Source: Collinsella aerofaciens
GTDB taxonomy: Bacteria > Actinomycetota > Coriobacteriia > Coriobacteriales > Coriobacteriaceae
Length of the DNA stretch: 64,000 nt
Direction of reading: 5' to 3'
Assembly: GCF_963360655.1 (NCBI RefSeq)
Contig: NZ_OY725717.1
Location: forward strand, 620,001-684,000
Shown: one piece after another, positions 9,414 through 19,148 of the stretch
Numbering within the stretch: position 1 is the stretch's first letter
Layout: the number at the start of each line of letters is the position of its first letter
Notes under the pieces: generated by a model
Seen by the model: only the letters and a program-made list of their open reading frames with translations
Databases searched by the model: none
What the model was told of the DNA's origin: nothing
Made by a program: the position numbers and the translations under genes

Positions 9414-10000
9414 GCGCGGCCTTTGACCTGGTCCTTTTTAGGCGTGATGAGGTTGGAGACTGCTTTATACACCACCAGCGTCAACACCGAGTTAAGCACG
9501 GTCTTGATAAGGTTGAACGGCAGTACGGCAGGAATCATGAGCGGGGCGATCGCATCGACCGAGCCATACCAGAACCAAACGCCAATGGTAAGGTTTGCGA
9601 CCATAGACAGCGCCGTAGCGGCAATGACGCCGAGCACCAGGCCAATCACGGCACCCTTATAGGTGTGCATCTTCTGGTAAACGGTAGCCGCGGGCAGAAT
9701 GTAGCCCAGCGTGGCAACCAGGTTCATAAGCGCGCCGACCCAGTCACCCGTGGTGAGCGCATGGATAACGATCGCCATGGCGGCAACAGCAGTGCCGGCG
9801 CCAGGACCATACGCAAAACCGCACACCATCGCCGGCACCAGCGACGGGTCATACGTCAAAAACGGCGCCGAAGGAAGGATAGGCAGCTGCACGTACATAA
9901 ACAGGGCGCCCAAGGCGCACATCAACGCCATGGTAACGAGCTGTTTGGTGCTCCACCTATTCGTATTCTCAAAATGGATATGCTGCGACTGTTCAGACAT
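9410..10000 (-). CDS. ribU: Riboflavin ECF transporter S component (RibU-like)
   Basis: Hydrophobic protein of 196 residues with about six membrane segments. It carries the RibU-type motif FLTYDPSLVPAMV near the N-terminus and the Ala-rich ALMCALGALFMY first helix used to dock on EcfT. The frame is open to 10021, but those bases form the 3' end of an FMN riboswitch; the ATG at 10000, seven bases after AGGTGAT, is the real start. The upstream riboswitch strongly supports riboflavin as substrate. First gene of the ribU-ecfAA'-ecfT operon. Confidence 0.92.
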   Translation of the reverse strand: MSEQSQHIHFENTNRWSTKQLVTMALMCALGALFMYVQLPILPSAPFLTYDPSLVPAMVCGFAYGPGAGTAVAAMAIVIHALTTGDWVGALMNLVATLGYILPAATVYQKMHTYKGAVIGLVLGVIAATALSMVANLTIGVWFWYGSVDAIAPLMIPAVLPFNLIKTVLNSVLTLVVYKAVSNLITPKKDQVKGRA

Positions 10001-10012
10001 AAGATCACCTGC

Positions 10013-10190
10013 CTCTTTCATCCGGACTCTAACCGTTGGTACTGGGATCTCACCAGTTCAGCCGGCATGCGAACCAACGCACACACGGGTCGCGGACTCA
10101 TCGGCTCGGTCGCAGACGCCTCGCCTGCGCCACGGCACCCCTTTGGCACCGCCCGATTTACCGCCAGTGGGGAATTTCACCCCGCCCTGA
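10013..10190 (-). promoter_or_regulatory. FMN riboswitch (RFN element)
   Basis: On the minus strand the leader shows the conserved RFN blocks in order: GGGGTGAAATTCCCC, CTGGCGGTAAA, a variable stem-loop with GATGAGTCCGCGACC, CTGGTGAGATCCCAG, CCAACGGTTAGAGTCCGGATGAAAGAG. These match the FMN aptamer consensus (GGTGAAATTCCC ... GCGGT ... AGTCCGGATG). It ends 13 bases before the ribU start and overlaps the leader just before the ribosome binding site, so FMN probably blocks translation initiation. A separate terminator hairpin is not evident. Confidence 0.95.
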
Positions 10191-10398
10191 AACAGCACTT
10201 GCAAGTGTAGCACCAGTAGGCTTTCGCGCAAGTATGCCAAGGGTAATTTGTGGCGGGGATCAGTTGCCGCAACAACCACGTTCCCCACCCATCCCAAAGT
10301 AACGCGCTTTTCGCGGCAAAGCCGCGAAACAGCGAAAGGGACACGTATCCCCATCAACCACATTCTCCGCCCACGCCGACCTCAAGGCCGTAAACGCA

Positions 10399-10436
10399 GG
10401 GAATCCGGGGGCGGGACGGGGACTTCTCTCCGGAAC
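10399..10436 (+). repeat. Left 38-bp inverted repeat of the chimera element
   Basis: Exact inverted match to 11295-11332. Contains the string gggacggggact, related to the gggacgggg core of the palindrome at 28136-28213. Confidence 0.95.
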
Positions 10437-10724
10437 ATTCCGCACTGATATTTTCTGTATTGAAGACGTCGATGATGCACCCGTATACCATTGACGTCGA
10501 CACCATCAGATGCGGACCGCGCGGTGACCCCACATTCCGCTGGCGCCCACAGGGCTGCCCTCGTTTCCTGACATGTCCCGCGCGGGCCGCGACGAGCCGA
10601 GACCGCCGCATGACCTAATAGGAGCATGGAGCGATACCGCGGACCCGAACAACCGCATTCTATCGCGCCCCGTCAGTGTGCCGTCTGCCCGGTCCAGGCG
10701 AGCACGGAAAGAACGGAGCGAGAC
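10437..10724 (+). other. Non-coding leader inside the element; possible IS110 bridge-RNA region
   Basis: No protein is convincing here. In IS110 elements the non-coding end ahead of the transposase encodes a bridge RNA; this stretch is of suitable length and position. It holds a gacgtc...gacgtc stem (about 10467-10500). Whether it folds like a bridge RNA was not tested. Confidence 0.3.
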
Positions 10725-11225
10725 ATGCAAAACGAATCGGCACCCGGCGCCCGCGGGCCGGTCTTCTGCGGGGTCGACACCCACGCCGACTCGCACTGGC
10801 TGTACGTCCTGGACTGGAGGGGCCGCAAGGTCCTGTCCCGCCAGTTCCCCGCCGACGCGGCGGGCTACGAGGCGCTCGCCGGGGCGATCGCGGCGGCCGG
10901 GGAGCCGGCCTGCGTCGCGATGGAGGGGACGTCGTCCTGGGAGGCGTACCGGGCGCTGATGCGCCCGCACGAGATCAGGAGGCCCGAGGACGCCTCGGGG
11001 CTCGTGGCGGCCAGGCGCGCGGCGAAGGTCAGCCAGGTGAGGGCGGCGTCCATACTGGGCACCAGCGAGAAGTACATCTCGATGCTGGAGAGGGGCCAAA
11101 GGGAGCTCAAGCCCATAAGGAGGGCCTACGAGGCATGGGTCGAGGCCGGACTTCCGCTCGATTGGGACAGGCAAGCCTTCGAGGCCGAGCGCAAAATGGA
11201 TTCTAAAAAACACCTTGCCAAATAG
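10725..11225 (+). CDS. Chimeric protein: IS110 transposase N-terminus joined to an XRE-type helix-turn-helix
   Basis: 166 residues from ATG 10725 (GGAG seven bases upstream). Residues about 10-75 resemble the N-terminal RuvC-like DEDD domain of IS110 transposases (FCGVDTHADSHWLYV with the first Asp, then AMEGTSSWEAYRAL with the Glu). The later catalytic aspartates and the C-terminal serine domain are missing. From about residue 85 the sequence changes to an XRE-like helix-turn-helix (LVAARRAAKVSQ ... LGTSEKYISMLERGQREL). It cannot be an active transposase as seen. It may be a decayed gene or a DNA-binding protein made by recombination. The full frame is open and has a good ribosome site and terminator. 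Confidence 0.65.
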   Translation: MQNESAPGARGPVFCGVDTHADSHWLYVLDWRGRKVLSRQFPADAAGYEALAGAIAAAGEPACVAMEGTSSWEAYRALMRPHEIRRPEDASGLVAARRAAKVSQVRAASILGTSEKYISMLERGQRELKPIRRAYEAWVEAGLPLDWDRQAFEAERKMDSKKHLAK

Positions 11226-11238
11226 GAGCGTCAGGACG

Positions 11239-11281
11239 CAAAGAGGCTCCGCAGCGCGAAGCGCGATGCGGAGCCTCTTTG
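11239..11281 (+). terminator. Rho-independent terminator of the chimera gene
   Basis: Perfect stem aaagaggctccgca / tgcggagcctcttt around a gcgcgaagcgcga loop, 13 bases after the stop codon. Confidence 0.75.
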
Positions 11282-11294
11282 CATGTCCGAGGAC

Positions 11295-11332
11295 GTTCCG
11301 GAGAGAAGTCCCCGTCCCGCCCCCGGATTCCC
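11295..11332 (-). repeat. Right 38-bp inverted repeat of the chimera element
   Basis: Exact reverse complement of 10399-10436; it ends 26 bases before the groEL stop codon, so the element sits directly in the groEL 3' flank. Confidence 0.95.
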
Positions 11333-11358
11333 GGTGGGAGTTCTAGACCTTGTCGGCC

Positions 11359-13074
<1,716 letters not shown>

Positions 13075-13092
13075 TCAGAGATTCTGACGAGA

Positions 13093-13386
13093 CTAGGCCT
13101 CGACGACGGCGTAGATGTCGTCGGCGCGCATCAGCAGATACTTCTCGCCGTCGACCTTGACCTCGTTGCCACCGAACTTACCGTAGATGACAACGTCACC
13201 GACCTTGACGTCCATGGGGATGCGCTCACCCTTGTCGTTGACCTTGCCGGCGCCAACGGCAACGATGGTGCCACGCTGCGGCTTCTCCTGAGCGTTGCTG
13301 GCGATATACAGACCAGAAGCGGTCTTCTGCTCGGCCTCGTCGGGCTTGACCAGAACACGATCTGCAAGCGGCTTCAAAGACGACAT
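13093..13386 (-). CDS. groES: 10 kDa co-chaperonin GroES
   Basis: 97 residues with the family's PLADRVLVKPDEAEQKTASG opening and the mobile-loop region, closing with YLLMRADDIYAVVEA. It caps GroEL. It starts at 13386 after a strong GGAGGAGAC. No CIRCE (TTAGCACTC-N9-GAGTGCTAA) or HAIR operator is visible upstream; the 5' flank instead leads into a long palindrome at 13524-13734. Confidence 0.97.
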   Translation of the reverse strand: MSSLKPLADRVLVKPDEAEQKTASGLYIASNAQEKPQRGTIVAVGAGKVNDKGERIPMDVKVGDVVIYGKFGGNEVKVDGEKYLLMRADDIYAVVEA

Positions 13387-13523
13387 GCTTGTCTCCTCCT
13401 TTTTGGGCCGCGCGGTTATACCACGCGAATTAACCCTTTTTGTTTGCGTACGCGTTGAATGGTACCCACGAATGGCGGGTTATACAACACAGAGTCAAAA
13501 AATCTTATTTTTTGGCACTTAGA

Positions 13524-13734
13524 TTTTCTGAATGCCGGGGGATAACTTAGCAGTGGCTCCCGTGTGGCTCCGGAGGGGCGGGGCATAAGGTTTCCTGCTC
13601 GGGCAGTCCTGCTCGCACGAAGGCCACATTAAGTGGCCTTCGGCTCGTGCGGAACTCGCGATAAACCTTATGCCCCGCCCCTCCGGAGCCACACGGGAGG
13701 CAGGTTAACTAATTCGAGCCCGGCATTCAGAAAA
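13524..13734. repeat. 211-bp nested palindromic element upstream of groES
   Basis: Three concentric inverted repeats: ttttctgaatgccgg (13524-13538) / ccggcattcagaaaa (13720-13734); a perfect 37-bp pair at 13557-13593 and 13663-13699 starting ctcccgtgtggctccgg; and a small central hairpin gcacgaaggccac / gtggccttcg(g)ctcgtgc. It would fold into a very stable cruciform or RNA. No coding capacity; resembles a MITE or REP-type insertion. Confidence 0.85.
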
Positions 13735-14307
13735 GTCAGTGCAGCAAAAAGGCGATGCGGATAGCGACATGGGCATGGTTTTCGTTGCGAGCACGGGTCC
13801 CCTGGGGAGCACCGTGCATTTTTGGGAGTTTTCAGCAGGCCGGGACAAATGCATACGCACCGGGCGCATCTAATTAGTCCCACGGTAGCCTTCGACCGGC
13901 GATTTGGGTCGGCAGACAGGCCTCGTCGAGACAAACAAGCATGCCTCGCGCCACGTCGGACCCCAAAATGACGTCGATCTCCGCAATGCTACCCGACTGC
14001 AGCGGCACCGGCAGAGCTCGCGGTGCTGAATACTCCGTTTTTTGCACGGCACGGGCGGGGGTACATCAGGATCAGGAAAAATATCCCAGCCTTTTTATGC
14101 AATCTGTAATGGGAAGTATGCAAAACACCAAGAGATAGCATTGCTGGTGTCCAAATTGAGCGCGCAGGGCAGCGGCGCGTCCGCCCTGCGCCCAAATCCA
14201 GCAGAGCGGGGACGCTCCTAACAAATCCTCACCGGCAAACAAACGCGGCTCGAGCGTTATCCCAAAATTGGCTGCCCGAGCCGCGCTTAACGGTACGGCA
14301 TGAATAC
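13735..14307. other. Intergenic region with no supported gene
   Basis: No open frame here has a ribosome site and protein-like composition. It contains a hairpin gcgcagggc...gccctgcgc (about 14161-14190) and the terminator of the next minus-strand gene. The rest is featureless to my reading and may be decayed sequence. Confidence 0.5.
14244..14285 (-). terminator. Terminator of the amidohydrolase gene
   Basis: Stem cgcggctcg / cgagccgcg followed on the minus strand by TTTGTTTG, 22 bases after the stop at 14308. Confidence 0.7.
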
Positions 14308-15945
14308 TTAGCGCTCGTAAATCAAGTTACCTGCCAGGTAGGTGGCCTGAACCTTGGTAGCCTGGAGCTCTTGTGGATCGACAGTGAGCGGGTTTTGGTC
14401 CAGGACTACAAGGTCGGCATACTTGCCGGGCTCCAAGCTGCCGAGGTTTTGCTCGTCGCCCGCTGCGTACGCGCTGCCCAGGGTGTAGTTGCGCAGGGCT
14501 GTTGCTGCATCGATGCGCTCGCTCGGTAACCAGCCGCCCTCGGGCCAGTGGCTTTTGGGGTCCTGGCGCGTGATAGCCGTGTAGAGCACGTTCATGCTGG
14601 TAACGGGCGTGATAGGGCTGTCGGTACCGAAAGCTTGGCGAATGCCGCGCTGCTTATAGGTCGCAAACGGCCACATGATGCGGCTGCGTTCCAGGCCCAG
14701 ATCGCGCTCGGGGCCGCCCGGGTCGAGTGTAATGTGACAGGGCTGGCTCGAGGCAACGACGTTAAGCTTGCGTAGACGATCGATGTCCTCGGGCAAGAGG
14801 TTCTCCAGATGCTCGAGCGTATTATGGCAGTGCTGGGGCAGGCCGTACAGTTCGGCGGCCTCCTCAAAGATATCGAGCGCGGCATGGATGGCACCGTCGC
14901 CGATGACGTGGATACGCACGGTGTGGCCGCGCTCCGCAGCCGCCAGAACCAGCTTACGCATGCGCTCGGCAGGAACTGTCAAACGGCCCTGATCGCCCGG
15001 GAAGCGCGGATTGGTATAGGGCTCGGTGAGATACGCCGTGTGTTCGCTCGACACGCCGTCGAAGAACTGCTTAAAACCAGGCGCCGAGAGCAGCGCGTTG
15101 TTCGCATAGCGAGCCTGCAGCTCTTCCAAGCGCGATTGGTCATCCAGCAGCGTGGGAAACAGATGGGCGCGGATGCCCAGCTTGCCGGCGGCTTGCAGCT
15201 TGTCGTAAACATCGTCGCGAATAAAGTCACAGCCCGGCATGGGCATGAGCGACATATCGCATATCGAGGTGATGCCCTGCTCGGCCATACGCCTCATTTG
15301 ATCGGAGTAAGCGCTTGCAATGCGATCCTCCCCCAGCCACTCAAGGCAGCGCGGTAGCAGCTGCATGCCAGCCGCCTCGTGAGCAATGCCCGTGAGCTCA
15401 CCGTTTGCATCCTTGTCGTAGCTGCCGCCCGCTGGCGGCTCGCTGTCGCGTGTGACGCCGAGCGCCTCGAGTGCGCGGCTGTTGAGCCAAAGCGTGTGTC
15501 CGTCGCCCGAATACATAACGCAGGGACGATCGGGGAATGCCGCATCGAGCGACGCCTTGGTAGGATGCTCGGGCGGGTCCCAACGGTAGTCGCGCCAGCC
15601 CTGCGTCACAACCCAAGCGTCGTCGGGCAGGTCCTGGGAAAACTCGAGCGCATGTTGCACCAGCGCCGCCTCGGACGTGCCCATATCCATGAGCATGTAC
15701 GGCGAGGAGCCGACCGAGGTATGGAAGAAGTGCAGATGAGCGTCATGGAAACCGGGGCAGACAAACTGTTCGCCGTAGTCGATAACCGACGTGGCGGCAG
15801 AAGCGGCGGCGATCACGTCGTCGGGCGCACCGACTGCGACGATACGGTCGCCTGCGATGGCAATCGCCAGCTCGCGGGCGGTATCGATGCCGTCTTGCGC
15901 GGTAAAGACGTTCTTGGAACGGATAATCCGATCGATATGTTGCAT
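14308..15945 (-). CDS. Amidohydrolase (YtcJ-like, amidohydrolase 3 family)
   Basis: About 545 residues. A metal-dependent amidohydrolase with the N-terminal composite beta domain, the FHDAHLHFFHT metal site (HxH), a mid-chain SEHTAYL/GDGAIHAAL segment, HNTLEHLE, and a closing LGSLEPGKYADLVVLDQNP block. This is the YtcJ type, of unclear substrate. Three ATG codons lie close together (15957, 15951, 15945); 15945 is chosen because GGGG stands 8-11 bases before it. The frame remains open far upstream, but that stretch runs antisense to the divergent M20 gene and has no family similarity. Confidence 0.88.
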   Translation of the reverse strand: MQHIDRIIRSKNVFTAQDGIDTARELAIAIAGDRIVAVGAPDDVIAAASAATSVIDYGEQFVCPGFHDAHLHFFHTSVGSSPYMLMDMGTSEAALVQHALEFSQDLPDDAWVVTQGWRDYRWDPPEHPTKASLDAAFPDRPCVMYSGDGHTLWLNSRALEALGVTRDSEPPAGGSYDKDANGELTGIAHEAAGMQLLPRCLEWLGEDRIASAYSDQMRRMAEQGITSICDMSLMPMPGCDFIRDDVYDKLQAAGKLGIRAHLFPTLLDDQSRLEELQARYANNALLSAPGFKQFFDGVSSEHTAYLTEPYTNPRFPGDQGRLTVPAERMRKLVLAAAERGHTVRIHVIGDGAIHAALDIFEEAAELYGLPQHCHNTLEHLENLLPEDIDRLRKLNVVASSQPCHITLDPGGPERDLGLERSRIMWPFATYKQRGIRQAFGTDSPITPVTSMNVLYTAITRQDPKSHWPEGGWLPSERIDAATALRNYTLGSAYAAGDEQNLGSLEPGKYADLVVLDQNPLTVDPQELQATKVQATYLAGNLIYER

Positions 15946-16113
15946 GGGCATCCCCATCTCTGGCAGGAAATTCAACACCCCCGAGTGTACTCCCCCGCCC
16001 TTGCAACAAAACCCCAAGCGGCAAACGGCAACTTTACCAGCCCTAGCGGCAGGTGGCATACTGGAGAGAGCCTGTACGATTTTGCGATCAACCCAGCAAG
16101 GAGCAAATCGACC

Positions 16114-17577
16114 ATGACGAAGACCAAGGCACAGCAGATTATGGCGGCGACCGAGGCTCGCGCGGCTGACGACGTCACCGCAGCCATCAAAGATATCGCT
16201 ACCGAGTTTGAACCCTATATCATCAAGCAGCGCCGGCACTTCCATAAGCACCCGGAGCTGAGCCTTGCCGAGGAGCGCACGACCTCCGACATCGCCAACC
16301 AGCTCGACGCCATGAATATCCCCTACGAGCGTCCGCTCAAGACGGGCCTTGTGGCGACCCTTCGCGGCACCGCGCCCGACGCCTATCGCGAGGACGGCAC
16401 GCCACGCCGCCGCATCCTGCTGCGCGCCGACATCGACGCCCTGCCCGTCACCGAACAGACCGGCGAGGAGTTCGCCAGCGTCAACGAGGGTTGCATGCAC
16501 GCCTGCGGTCACGACTGCCATATCGCCATGATGCTCGGAACGCTGCAAATCCTGCGCCATATGACCGACGACATCCACGGCGAAGTCCGCATCGTATTCC
16601 AGCCCAGCGAGGAAAACGGCCAGGGCGCTAAGCTCATGATCGGCACGGGTGTGCTCGACGGCGTCGATGGCGCCTACGCCGCGCACATCTGGAGTGAGGT
16701 CGACGCCGGCACCGTGAGCTGCGAGCCCGGACCGCGCATGGCCAATACCGACTGGTTCCGTATCGATGTACGCGGCACCTCGTGCCACGGCGCCATGCCC
16801 CAGCGCGGTCACGACGCCGTCATGGTGGCCGCCGAGATCGTCAATGCTCTGCAGACCATCGTCTCGCGCGAAATCAGCCCCTACGAGCCGGCCGTCATCA
16901 CCGTCGGCGAGCTGCACGGCGGCACCGCGCGCAACGTTATCGCCGGCACGGCCTACCTCGCCGGCACGGTGCGCACCTACGGCGATTCGACCCATGAGGA
17001 AATGCCGGAGCTTATGCGCCGCATCGTGGAGCATACCGCGGCCGCCCTGGGCGCCGAGGCAGAGCTCACCGATTACACCATCGCCAACTACAAGGTCGAA
17101 AACGAGGTCGCCTCGAGCGAGCGCTGCCGTCAGGCTGTAATCAAATGCCTGGGTCCCACCGGTCAAGGCCATTACCGCGGCACGCTTTCGGGCGAGGATT
17201 TTTCGGAGTACCTGCGCCGCGTACCGGGCGTGCTCGCCTTTGTAGGTACGCGCAACCCCAAGATCGGCGCCACGTACGCCCAGCATTCCTGCTTCTACAA
17301 GATTGATGAGAGCGTGTTGGCAAAGGGCTCCATGGTGGCCGCCCAGTATGCCATCGACTTTTTGGCCGAGCCCACGCAAGAAGAGCTCGACGGCCCCGCG
17401 ATTACCGCAGTCGCCGAAACCAATCCCGACTTGGCCGCCAAGCTACGCTCTGCCAAGGCGACGACCGCCGAGGCTCGCGACGCCATCCATGATGCCCGAA
17501 CGGCTCGCCATGCCGCGATCAAGGGCATCCACGACGCACGCGCTGCTGCACGCCGCGAGGAGAAGCACGACGAGTAA
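16114..17577 (+). CDS. M20 family amidohydrolase/peptidase with basic C-terminal extension
   Basis: 487 residues. Zinc-dependent amidohydrolase of the IAA-amino acid hydrolase/hippuricase type, acting on N-acyl amino acids. Motifs are HKHPELS, ILLRADIDALPV, HACGHDCHIAMMLG (metal Cys/His), FQPSEENGQGA, and the dimerization domain starting in DVRGTSCHGAMPQ. Family members end near residue 400; here about 70 more residues follow, rich in Ala, Arg, His and Asp, probably helical. The ATG at 16114 has AAGGAG nine bases before. Divergent from the YtcJ-like gene with a shared 170-base promoter region. Confidence 0.9.
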   Translation: MTKTKAQQIMAATEARAADDVTAAIKDIATEFEPYIIKQRRHFHKHPELSLAEERTTSDIANQLDAMNIPYERPLKTGLVATLRGTAPDAYREDGTPRRRILLRADIDALPVTEQTGEEFASVNEGCMHACGHDCHIAMMLGTLQILRHMTDDIHGEVRIVFQPSEENGQGAKLMIGTGVLDGVDGAYAAHIWSEVDAGTVSCEPGPRMANTDWFRIDVRGTSCHGAMPQRGHDAVMVAAEIVNALQTIVSREISPYEPAVITVGELHGGTARNVIAGTAYLAGTVRTYGDSTHEEMPELMRRIVEHTAAALGAEAELTDYTIANYKVENEVASSERCRQAVIKCLGPTGQGHYRGTLSGEDFSEYLRRVPGVLAFVGTRNPKIGATYAQHSCFYKIDESVLAKGSMVAAQYAIDFLAEPTQEELDGPAITAVAETNPDLAAKLRSAKATTAEARDAIHDARTARHAAIKGIHDARAAARREEKHDE

Positions 17578-17622
17578 TCGATTCGCTGGCATCTCGCAGT
17601 CATAGCCACATCGCGATGTCAA

Positions 17623-17658
17623 AGCGGGGGCGGACGTTTCGACACGTCCGCCCCCGCT
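17623..17658 (+). terminator. Terminator after the M20 peptidase gene
   Basis: Perfect 15-bp stem agcgggggcggacgt / acgtccgcccccgct with a short loop, 45 bases after the stop; probably serves both converging genes. Confidence 0.8.
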
Positions 17659-17708
17659 CATTTGTCATGCGCTATTTTTAGCCCGTCCCCAAATAGCAGG
17701 CGGCGTGG

Positions 17709-18998
17709 CTACTCGTCCTGAGGCTCCTCGTCGGAGCTTGGCTCGGACGCCGGCTCAGGTGCAGGTGCCGGCTCAGGCGCAGGCTCGGGCTCAGATGCCG
17801 TCTCAGGCTCGGGCGCCGGCTCAGGCTCGGGCGCCGGCTCAGGCTCGGTCGCGGGAGCGGGTGCAGGTGCCGACGAAGCATCCGGAGCGCTGTAACCCGA
17901 AGCAGCGGACTTCTTCTCGAAGGGCAATGCAAAAGTCAGGACGTCGTCCTTATCCTCATCGGCCCATTCGCTTGCATAGCGTGCGACCCAATAGCCAACG
18001 GCACGGTGCTTGAGCATCTTGCCAAAGACCGTAAGAAATACGGTGACGAAAGCAACCAGCACCAGGAACAGCACGAGCGTGACGCCACCGCCGGTAACAA
18101 TTGCCTCAATACCCGTAGGACGATAGTAGTAGCTATACATACCGACAGAGGCAATGGCGCCAAAGACGACCGTCAAGATCCATGTGACAACATTGGCGAC
18201 CAGGCCCGTCAAAAACTCGGGAAGGAACGAAGCGCAGAACAGCTTGGTCTTGTTGTGCTTAAAGGCCGCCCAGACCTTATCGAGCGAAAACGCGCTCTCG
18301 ACGCGACCGGTCACCGCAAAGTGCATCACGGCGATGTCGGCGAACATCTTAAAGAAGACACCCAGAATCGCCGAGGCAATCAGCGCCAGGACAAGCAGGC
18401 CGAGCGAACCGAACAGCGCAGCCTCGAGCGCATAGGAGCCATAGTAGGAGTACGAGCCTGCGGCACCAAGCGCCACGCCCTCCACAAGCGAAAGCACTAC
18501 ACCGATAACGGGAATGGCAGCGATAACCTCGAGCACGACCGAAATAACGCTCGAAAAGACTCCGAGACCAAACGACGTGGAACGCATCAGCGGACGATCC
18601 ATGCCGTCATCGATCTTAAGCGACAGATCGCGACCCCACTCGATGCCAAAGCCGGAACCGCACACGCTCGCAATGCAAGCTGCCAAAAAGCCGATGGCAG
18701 CCGCAATGCCGCCAATAACGGGAATAAACAACACGAGCACCGACACAACGCAAATCAGCGCCGGCAAAAACGCGATTTGGCATACACGCTGAAGCACGCC
18801 CGGGGTCTTGGTCATATCCTGGAACGCCTGAACCACACAGCCCTTTGGCGCATTCGCCACGGGCGGTTGCGGAACAAACTGCTGGGGCTGAGGCTGTCCC
18901 TGGGGAGCGGGGCCAGCGGCACCGGCATTAGGAGCACCACACACGCCGCAGAACTTGTCGTTATCGCCCATAGGGGCGCCACACTGCGAGCAGAACAT
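17709..18998 (-). CDS. Zinc-ribbon membrane protein with Pro/Glu/Ala repeat tail
   Basis: 429 residues. It opens with a zinc ribbon (MFCSQCGAP ... FCGVCGAP, two CxxC pairs), then a Gln/Pro linker, then five or six hydrophobic segments (about 85-330), and ends in a low-complexity tail of about 50 residues of PEPAPEPEPA repeats and a final acidic DEEPQDE. The start at 18998 is chosen because GAAGGG stands nine bases upstream. Function is unknown; the layout is like predicted zinc-ribbon integral membrane proteins of Actinobacteria. The repeat-coding DNA (about 17725-17870) is a likely site of length variation. Confidence 0.75.
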   Translation of the reverse strand: MFCSQCGAPMGDNDKFCGVCGAPNAGAAGPAPQGQPQPQQFVPQPPVANAPKGCVVQAFQDMTKTPGVLQRVCQIAFLPALICVVSVLVLFIPVIGGIAAAIGFLAACIASVCGSGFGIEWGRDLSLKIDDGMDRPLMRSTSFGLGVFSSVISVVLEVIAAIPVIGVVLSLVEGVALGAAGSYSYYGSYALEAALFGSLGLLVLALIASAILGVFFKMFADIAVMHFAVTGRVESAFSLDKVWAAFKHNKTKLFCASFLPEFLTGLVANVVTWILTVVFGAIASVGMYSYYYRPTGIEAIVTGGGVTLVLFLVLVAFVTVFLTVFGKMLKHRAVGYWVARYASEWADEDKDDVLTFALPFEKKSAASGYSAPDASSAPAPAPATEPEPAPEPEPAPEPETASEPEPAPEPAPAPEPASEPSSDEEPQDE

Positions 18999-19148
18999 CG
19001 AAATCATCCCTTCGTATCTTGAGCGAATCACCTGGATCGCAAACGATGTCTTTGGCATCATTATCACCCAATGTGAGTTCAAATACTCAAAGATGACCGA
19101 TTTGCAAGGTACACGGCGCCAGCAGGCGGTTCGTTGAATACGTCCGCG

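Larger units (their letters stand above)
10399..11332. mobile_element. 0.93 kb element bounded by perfect 38-bp inverted repeats, carrying an IS110-derived gene
   Basis: The 38 bases at 10399-10436 (gggaatccggggg ... ctccggaac) recur as an exact reverse complement at 11295-11332. Between them are about 290 non-coding bases, one chimeric coding sequence and a strong terminator hairpin. The interior is richer in GC and in AGG codons than the flanks. IS110-family elements normally lack long terminal inverted repeats, so this is either a composite or an IS110 remnant carried inside a palindromic element. No obvious target-site duplication is visible outside the arms. Confidence 0.65.

Noticed and set aside
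10001-10021. ATG at 10021 as the ribU start
   Set aside because: It belongs to the GGATGAAAGA end of the FMN riboswitch; ATG 10000 has the ribosome site.
13387-13523. CIRCE or HAIR heat-shock operator before groES
   Set aside because: Only a ggcacttag string is seen; no paired TTAGCACTC/GAGTGCTAA or HspR repeat.
15379-16113. Upstream extension of the M20 peptidase frame
   Set aside because: It overlaps the amidohydrolase gene, lacks family similarity, and ATG 16114 has a good ribosome site.
15958-17379. Upstream extension of the amidohydrolase frame to a 1023-residue protein
   Set aside because: Runs antisense through the M20 gene; the HxH metal domain begins near 15945.
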